Assembly: GCF_036669915.1 (NCBI RefSeq)
Contig: NC_089322.1
Span: 14,693,678 to 14,757,677, forward strand
Length of the DNA: 64,000 nt
Origin: Pocillopora verrucosa
Taxonomy: Eukaryota; Cnidaria; Anthozoa; Scleractinia; Pocilloporidae
Direction: 5' to 3'
Shown here: one piece after another, positions 57,151-64,000 of the stretch
How the letters are laid out: the number at the start of each line of letters is the position of its first letter
Position numbering within the stretch: position 1 is the first letter of the stretch
Program-made: the position numbers and the translations under genes
The notes under the pieces: model-generated
The model's input: only the letters and a program-made list of their open reading frames with translations
What the model was told of the DNA's origin: nothing
The model's database searches: none

Positions 57151-58866
57151 TTCCCTATATCATCTTGACGTAAAAGTACACGTCCTGAAAATGTTGATAA
57201 GGCACTCATGAACTCTTTGGGAGGTAAAAATAAATTAAACTACAGAATCTACGTTCAATATATATTTATTTAATTTACGTATCTCGTACTCGTCGTTGAC
57301 GCCAAAAAGTTTTTTTTTTTTTTTTTTTAATTTCGGTCGAGTGTGTGGTGTCTGCTGTGTGCTAGAATGACGCACGTGAAGCTAATGATCTGAAGCATAT
57401 TTGAAGCACGTGTTGAAACTAAATGTTTCCGCTATTTCGAGCTCTGATTATAGGATGAAAATTCAACTTTCTTCTTATTCTTTCAAATAATCTCGATCAG
57501 GCTATTCTTCTCAAATGGAAACAATTTTTTAGGCAAAAGAACAATATCGAACAATCCGTGCGTCATTTAAAAAAAAGGAAAAGTGTACTGCACAACAATA
57601 AACCTAGGATCATAAGAATTCTTTTAAAGGAGATAATTATATCATTTCGCCTAGTTATCAATGAAAAATACCGAAAAGGATAGACAACGCAATATTGTTA
57701 ATAAGAAAGGAGTGAATTTTGAGCACGCTCTTCAGAATGGAAATTGTTTAATTTCTGGGTTCGCCGGACAGGTGGCAACGGAGGATTTGAACAAGCTAAA
57801 AAGGATATCCTCAATCTTGAATTTGAGATTTGGAAATTTCAGTTAACTTCCCCTTGATGCAATGATCGTCAAGCTTTGAATAAAGGTTCAATGTAGGAAC
57901 AGAAAATTTACGGACGCCGATGTCCCATTTATATTGATGAGCAAGAAAACAATATGGCTGATTCCACAATTTTTTAATTTCTTTTTTGTCAGGTTTCATC
58001 GAAAAATTTAATTTGCTATGCACAGCACATGGAAATTAAAATCAGCAGAGTTTTTTTCAAAATGAAGGAAGACCTCATGTTTGATGACGTCAGACTATGG
58101 ACATGTGGGCATGCACGTATGTTAAAAGAAAAGTTTTCAAATTCTCAGTAGTCTTGCGAGCTTGAATAATATTTACCTATAAAAAGCTCTGGATTAAAGA
58201 GTGATCCGCACACAGGTGCTGGTTTTAAAGGCTTTGAAGCCAAAATATGAATTTCAATTTTAGCACAGACCATTAGGTGTTCAATTGAAAAGTGACGGTC
58301 AGTTGATACTTTTTTTCTCTATTCTTTAAATGTATTGATTTTGTAAAGAGAAAGGCTTTAATGGTCACTCTTAGAGTGAAAGAATTAGTTTTTCGGCTGA
58401 AACAACCGTGACTGCACATAACGCAAAAGAATTTTGAAAGATTATCAAGTAGAGCGCGCACATAAAATTTGACGCTGGTATAAATGTCCTTTGTAACTGA
58501 AAGCGTAATTATTTTTCAGATACCAAGATAGGAAGGGTTTTATTTCCGCGAGTACAAACCCGATGAAAAATTTACTTTGAAGAATCAGTTTGAAGGAGCG
58601 ATATTAATAAGGAATATTTCTACTTCGACCCAGATTCTTCTTTTAGCGATAAAGTCTGTTAGCTGAAGTACAACGTGTTACGAAAAATCATAACAGAACG
58701 ATCGAGGTCCTCGCTTAGTCGATAAGAATTTTGTACAGCTGCAATCATATGCTTTGGCTTCTCATGGATTTTGCCATTATACAGTTCTGCCAGAACTATA
58801 TAATTATATTCTTATCATCGAGACAATTTCAGAACGGAAAGTAGAGGATAAAAGTTATATTCTTAC

Positions 58867-58930
58867 CTGACGTTTGAGCACACGAAAGAAATCGGATCAT
58901 TTTTGGCCGGAGACACAGATTTTTGTTCAT
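58867..58930 (-). CDS. AHCYL1: candidate alternative first exon 1c, right arm
   Basis: Same sequence and donor as 33438-33501. In this arm it has the complete downstream gene to splice into, entering the exon at 56420 in phase. Evidence is limited to phase and donor quality. Confidence 0.3.
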
Positions 58931-59236
58931 ATTTGCGATTTCGCCGGTACTTTAAATCAGTTTCAGATGGCGTTACAAAGCAGTCATCGAGGGCAAAATT
59001 ACAGCTTTGAAAGACCTTTGTGTACACGGTAATACACTACATGTATATTTGAATTAAAAAGTGAAATATTTCGGTTTTCTGACAGTCGTCACAGACTTTA
59101 AAAAGCGCTTCCATGTGCATAAAAATAAGCGACAAACATAGCAAAGTTATTTCCCCTCATACTATCAAATTATTAGCTTTTTCATTATGTCTTAAAGGTT
59201 CACCCAAAAACCGGATGCCTACCTTGATTAGATAGG

Positions 59237-59239
<3 letters not shown>

Positions 59240-59272
<33 letters not shown>

Positions 59273-59393
59273 AAGCCTGCAGGTCGATTTTCGCGTGGAA
59301 CAGTGCTCAATACGTTGAAGCAGAGCAGAATAAATATTATGATAGGAAAAAAGGACGTAAGTTATGTAGTTACGTCCTTTTTTCCTCTCATAA

Positions 59394-59434
<41 letters not shown>
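59240..59434. repeat. (TA)n tract split by a hairpin insertion
   Basis: Two TA tracts flank about 130 bp absent from the left arm. The insert ends in a hairpin: 59330-59360 and 59370-59400 are inverted copies with one mismatch, around the loop GTTATGTAG. The insert has no coding content; two small open frames here are mostly TA repeat. Confidence 0.85.
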
Positions 59435-59436
<2 letters not shown>

Positions 59437-60925
59437 TACCAGACACGGGGGTGGGGAAAGGAGGGGGATCACCCTACCCTATTACCAAGCTCCAGGGGAT
59501 CCACCCGCCGTCTTGAAGCATGCAGCCGCTTTTTTAGTTTCAACCGTAATATAATCAAGAAATGCTGAAGTACTCCACTCCTAAAGATGACCACCGAGCA
59601 GTTTCTCCTTCAAATATCAATATCTGATTACACAGGCAGGTAAATATATATATTTAGTATAATTGCTGCGGTGATTATAGAGATGCACACGCCCTGATTG
59701 GTTGAGGATTCAGTCATACCTGGCAATAATCGCCTCGCACGAGATAATTATAGCAGGGGCGCTGAATTTCAAAATGACTGCCTCGCGTTTTGTCAATATT
59801 TCCGCTAAAGTGATGAACGCGATAAAAGAAAAATTCAATTGCGTCGAGCACAAAAGATGCTACTGAGTCTGGCGAAGCATTTTTTACAAGGAAGATATGA
59901 AGTTTTTGCTGATTGAATATAGTGAACCTTTTTACATATTTTGATACAAGTAATCAATGCAATTGCAACAAAAAATGCGCAATGCTCTTTTTATTTACAG
60001 AATTAACAACATACACTCGGAAGATCATTATACTTATGCAATTAATCGCTTTCGGCGTATAATTGTTAAACATTTCTTAAGAGTGGAAGGGGCTTATAGA
60101 TAGAGCCTACAACAGCATACCTGATATCATATGTGTTATTAGTTCAAAAGAGCTATCAAACTTTCTGACGTCAGCTTATCAGTGCAATACAAAAACGGCA
60201 TTAAACATAGCGCAGGGCCAAACATCGGTCGCTGGAGGTAAAATACAAATCTACTGTGCTGATGTCATGATCAAAGTGCGTCAACTTGCGAATGCCCTTG
60301 ACTCCTGTCTGATAAATCACGTGATGCAACACTCGATATGATCACGTGATACAGCAAAACAGGCTACCTCATGCTAAATCATCATACAGACAATTGGCAT
60401 CCGCAAATCATATGGCTAAGAAAAATACTTAATAAATAGGAAATATAACGAAAATCAAGCTGCATGAGCGCATATTTAAACAGTTTATTTGAGTTTCATT
60501 TGCTTTCTTCCCTTTTGAAACGAAATTCGTCTCAGATTTCGAGTTCTTCTCGAAGTGCTTGATCGAATATACTCAAGTAACCCTTTTGGTTACGCAACAA
60601 AAAACCACTAAAGCATATCAAAAAAGCTAATAAATCAATGGATGCAGTGGACTTTGGAAGCTCTTAAAGCTTGCTATACAATAGGCGCGACCCCAACGAA
60701 GAAGAAATTGATAAACAACTTTATCAAGAATGTCTGGAATTCATCATTTAAAATGTGCACCTTCCTTATGGTGGGAAAAAGAGATGTGCACCCGGATCAG
60801 AAAAGTAGCTTCCTTTTGGGAGCTTACACCCTTCTCCAATAACAAAATATTGATCCAATCTTACTGAGCTTAATCGATTCAAATTGTTGCCAAACGTATC
60901 TCGATGAATTCCAACTGAGAGATTC

Positions 60926-61120
60926 TGGCGCTCAATCCTTAACGCCCTAACATCAGTGCGCATGTCCTCTATGCTGTTTCCTATGGTGCTGACATGGAGA
61001 ATTTGGTTACAGTTAAGATCGAGCTCCTTTAGTTATGATCATTTCTGTTATTCTCATGACCTTAACATTTGATTCACCCGTGATACTGTAAGGAAAATAA
61101 GCTGTTAGCCACTCTAAGTG
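60926..61120 (-). mobile_element. MITE, family B, right arm
   Basis: Counterpart of 31378-31570 with the same ends; only small substitutions were seen. Confidence 0.7.
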
Positions 61121-61334
61121 GGTTGCAGAAAGCACGAGTTTAAAAAACATCACTGAAAATTACAGACGAAAGATTTGTGTTTTAATTGACTTATAATTGA
61201 CTATTAGATCATATGAAATAACTGATATACTACTAGAGCTCGGATTGGTCGAAACCCGACCATTTATTGCACCGGTAAACACTTAAATTTTTTGTAGTTT
61301 ATTCAGTTAATAAAAGTAATAGACTGCGCGTTCT

Positions 61335-61479
61335 ATCGGTTTTCCGGCATAATAACCCACGCGGGATATTGGGAGAGCACAAGAACAGTTTGTTAATCAC
61401 GAGCCAGAGGCGAGTGCATCTATAATCTTTTCTCGTGCTCTCCAACATCCCGCGTGGGTTATTACGCCGGTAAACCGAT
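61335..61479. mobile_element. fold-back element, right arm
   Basis: Counterpart of 31018-31162. The stem here is slightly better paired, because CACGCGGGAT replaces CACGCAGGAT on one side. Confidence 0.85.
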
Positions 61480-63674
61480 AAATTAAAAGAGCTCGAGATT
61501 TCTTTCGCGTGTTAATTGAAAATGGTGAGGCCTGAATCTAATTGCTTCGGCACAAATCTCCTTGACGTTAAACACTTAACGCTGAACAAGACTGGCTCAA
61601 GTTATTATTTAATCTTTCTTACAATCACACTTCTTCAGGCTACTAATTTTACTAGCTATTTATTAGGGGATGAATAGCGAGAAATGAACCTAAGCGGATT
61701 GCAGCATATTTGATAGAAAGTTTGAATATTTATACTAATAGTGGATGGATACCTTGTATCAGGAAAAAAGTCAGAACTTAATTACAAGATATATACAATC
61801 TCTGGGTTGATACCAAGACTCCAGTTTCTATATTCAATGTCTGAATAAATACTCGTTTCGGTTGGAATTCATATTTGCTACAGTATAGGATACACTTTTA
61901 AAGAAACTAGCGAGGTGAGATTTTCTAATTTTTTGGCCAAAAAAAAGGTAGAATTTAAAGATGAGAAAGCAAAAACGTGAGAGCTTCCTAGTTATGTCAA
62001 TGATTTTGTTTAACGATAACAATAATATACATAGTAAGGAAAAAAAAAAAAAAGGACAATGATACAAAAGCGCATCAAATATATACACGAAAAGAAAAAC
62101 TTACGTCGTATTGCACTAAGTGCAAATGTCGCCAGCAGAAATATAGCCTTACCCCTCCCCACACACGAAAACAACATTGATTTCATACTTCATGTCACCA
62201 CCTTCGATGCGTTTTGTAAGGAAGGAAATAAAACTGATCAGCGAAAATAAATCTACGAATCACAAACTGAGGATTATTAAACTAGCGCTTCTGTTGTCAA
62301 CGTTTCAATAGCAATATTTAGTTTCCATTTTTCACCTGAGTAGTGGTTTTTCAAAATTATAATATCATTTTTCAAATTATAATATCTTCGTTTTATTTGC
62401 GTTTCGACAGTCAATCATATTGATCTAGAGACAACTTTAAAACGTAAGTTAGACGTACCCTTAAAATACCATTTCAATACCATATTATCTTCTAGATTTA
62501 TCTAAAAACGAAGGAGTGATTTTGGAGTCTGTGTGGAAGAGATCCAACTTCTCCTTGAAGGGTACTTCGATCAGTATCACCTCAGGAAGAAGAAGGAAAA
62601 ATAACCAGAGATTGAATCATTTTGACTGAATACTCTTTACGTTTTGTCAAAGCTGAGGAAAATTGGCGTTTCGATTCTACTTCTATCTAAACCGGAAATC
62701 AATCAATGGATTGTGGTCTGCCTTTTGTCTAGCTGTCGATCGTCGCAATTTATTACAGAAGCTTTTTCCTCGACCTTTCGCACGCGGGTCACAACAATTT
62801 GACAGTTCTATGCGTTCAGTCATGACGAGAAAAAAGAGACAGGAAGGTGTACAAAGTATATTTAAAGAGTTAACTAAAAAAATAAAGAAAAAAAAACGCT
62901 GTCTATGTTCCACGCAAATAGAGTGACGCACATGTGATACAGCATGATTTGATAATAACGTCATTTACTGTATTGTACGAGGAGATTACATAACGCCGAA
63001 ACTATTTCTATCCGAGTCATGTTAGGTGCAGCATTTACCCGCCTGTATGTCGGGTGGGATCGCAGCTTCAAAGCGCAAATTTTCCTTTACCATAATTTTT
63101 GTTGTATTTCTAAAGGCGTTTATCAGAATTCTTCTATATGCACGTGTTACATAACAGAAATACCGCAAAGGTCATTGGTAGTTAATTGCTCACAAGAGGT
63201 TCAAGGACATGAGTATGGCATAAGACCTCGTGTCACTATCACAGATTCCCCACGTGTGGAGCACATATGACGCGTGACACAAGCGTTCTATTTTAAGTCA
63301 CGCTTTCAATGATCATTTTTAATTAACGTTTTTTTTATGGGAACATAAAAGTAACAAATATAAAAAAATGTAACTATTATAAAAAGTTACTTTCTCTCAT
63401 AAACAATGGCATTAAAAATCTAAACTTGTTGAAATTCTTTTCAAAGGCGCGAGTCGCACAAAGGTTGTTACAGACGAACTTGTGGCTCAACCTGACATTG
63501 TATGTCACGCTATGTAACATAGACATCGGTTCGTGAAATCTTTGACAGAATTTGAGAAAATAAACCTTTCTGAAGTGAGAGGAGTATTTCCTCTGGCTGT
63601 GAGATTAATTTTATGCCCCCCTACAAGTGTTACTTTGTTTCACACAGTCAAAACAATCAACCCTTAATAAATTG

Positions 63675-63693
63675 TCACGTAACCGTTACGTGA
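63675..63693. promoter_or_regulatory. 19-bp palindrome, right arm
   Basis: Perfect TCACGTAAC-centre-GTTACGTGA, unchanged from 28829-28847. Confidence 0.4.
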
Positions 63694-64000
63694 ACAACTT
63701 AGACTTCCATATGTGAACAGAAAATGCATTTGTGACCGTTTAAAATGGGGATGTGATTTAAAAAGAAACGCTAACGTGATAAGTCATTCTCTCTCTAAGA
63801 AATTTTTAGAGACAAGTGCGATCGGAAAAAAAAATATTCACCGCGCGAGTTTTCCAGTTCGCAACAAGCAGTTTTAGATACGCGATCATTACATGAGAAT
63901 TTCATGATGCCGAGATCATGCATGAAGCGAATTTTTCGAGCGTTTCAGACCGGTAATATTCTGATGATATTCAACTAAATTTTTCTAGAATAAAATATTA

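Noticed and set aside
59228-59554. Open frames with Tyr-Ile repeats
   Set aside because: Translation of the (TA)n tract and its hairpin insert.

Overview
This window looks like nuclear DNA of an animal, most probably a cnidarian and plausibly a stony coral. It is AT-rich. It has short spliceosomal introns with GT-AG borders and genes of clear metazoan families: a CLN3/battenin-like protein, a mitochondrial ribosomal protein of the mL42 type, the transcription factor NRF1, and the IRBIT/AHCYL relative of S-adenosylhomocysteine hydrolase. The space between is crowded with short fold-back MITEs and tRNA-derived SINEs. Placement among corals is inference from repeat style and gene form; no species is claimed.

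Layout. 1-3.5 kb holds fragments of unrecognised genes, including a lone C2H2 zinc-finger exon. 3.5-8.0 kb is a repeat thicket: a CCTAGGAATT-rich tandem block, then nested direct and inverted repeats around a frameshifted ORF. 8.5-11.9 kb is a two-exon CLN3-like gene on +. 16.1-17.9 kb is a three-exon gene on - for a 99-residue protein with a myristoylation-type start (MGQC). It is head-to-head with a six-exon MRPL42-like gene on + (18.4-23.6 kb). From 26.9 kb, 5' exons of an AHCYL (IRBIT) gene run on + as far as 38.4 kb. The sequence then stops at a run of exactly 100 N (38766-38865). After the gap, NRF1 lies on + (about 41.2-42.6 kb) in one long exon with three apparent frameshifts. It converges on a complete 18-exon AHCYL gene on - (57037 down to 47598, 514 residues).

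The dominant structural feature is a very large inverted repeat. Positions 28522-38765 are nearly identical to the reverse complement of 53491-64000, and the right arm runs off the window. The arms carry the same AHCYL 5' exons and differ by scattered SNPs and at least four indels of about 20-130 bp. The left arm ends exactly at the 100-N gap. The simplest reading is a scaffold join between two contigs that overlap or represent two haplotypes, with one placed inverted, so the left AHCYL copy would be the second allele cut short. A real inverted duplication is not excluded.

The AHCYL locus is the most interesting biology. Three candidate first-exon routes (starts at 26890, 33438 and 35329 in the left arm) all end in phase 1 and can join the same acidic/serine exon. 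This would give different N-termini to the IP3-receptor-binding region, as known for vertebrate AHCYL2. One start codon lies in a TISU/YY1-like element, one promoter has an RFX X-box and a TATA box, four perfect CRE palindromes sit within 4.4 kb, and the exon 4 donor is GC rather than GT in both arms.
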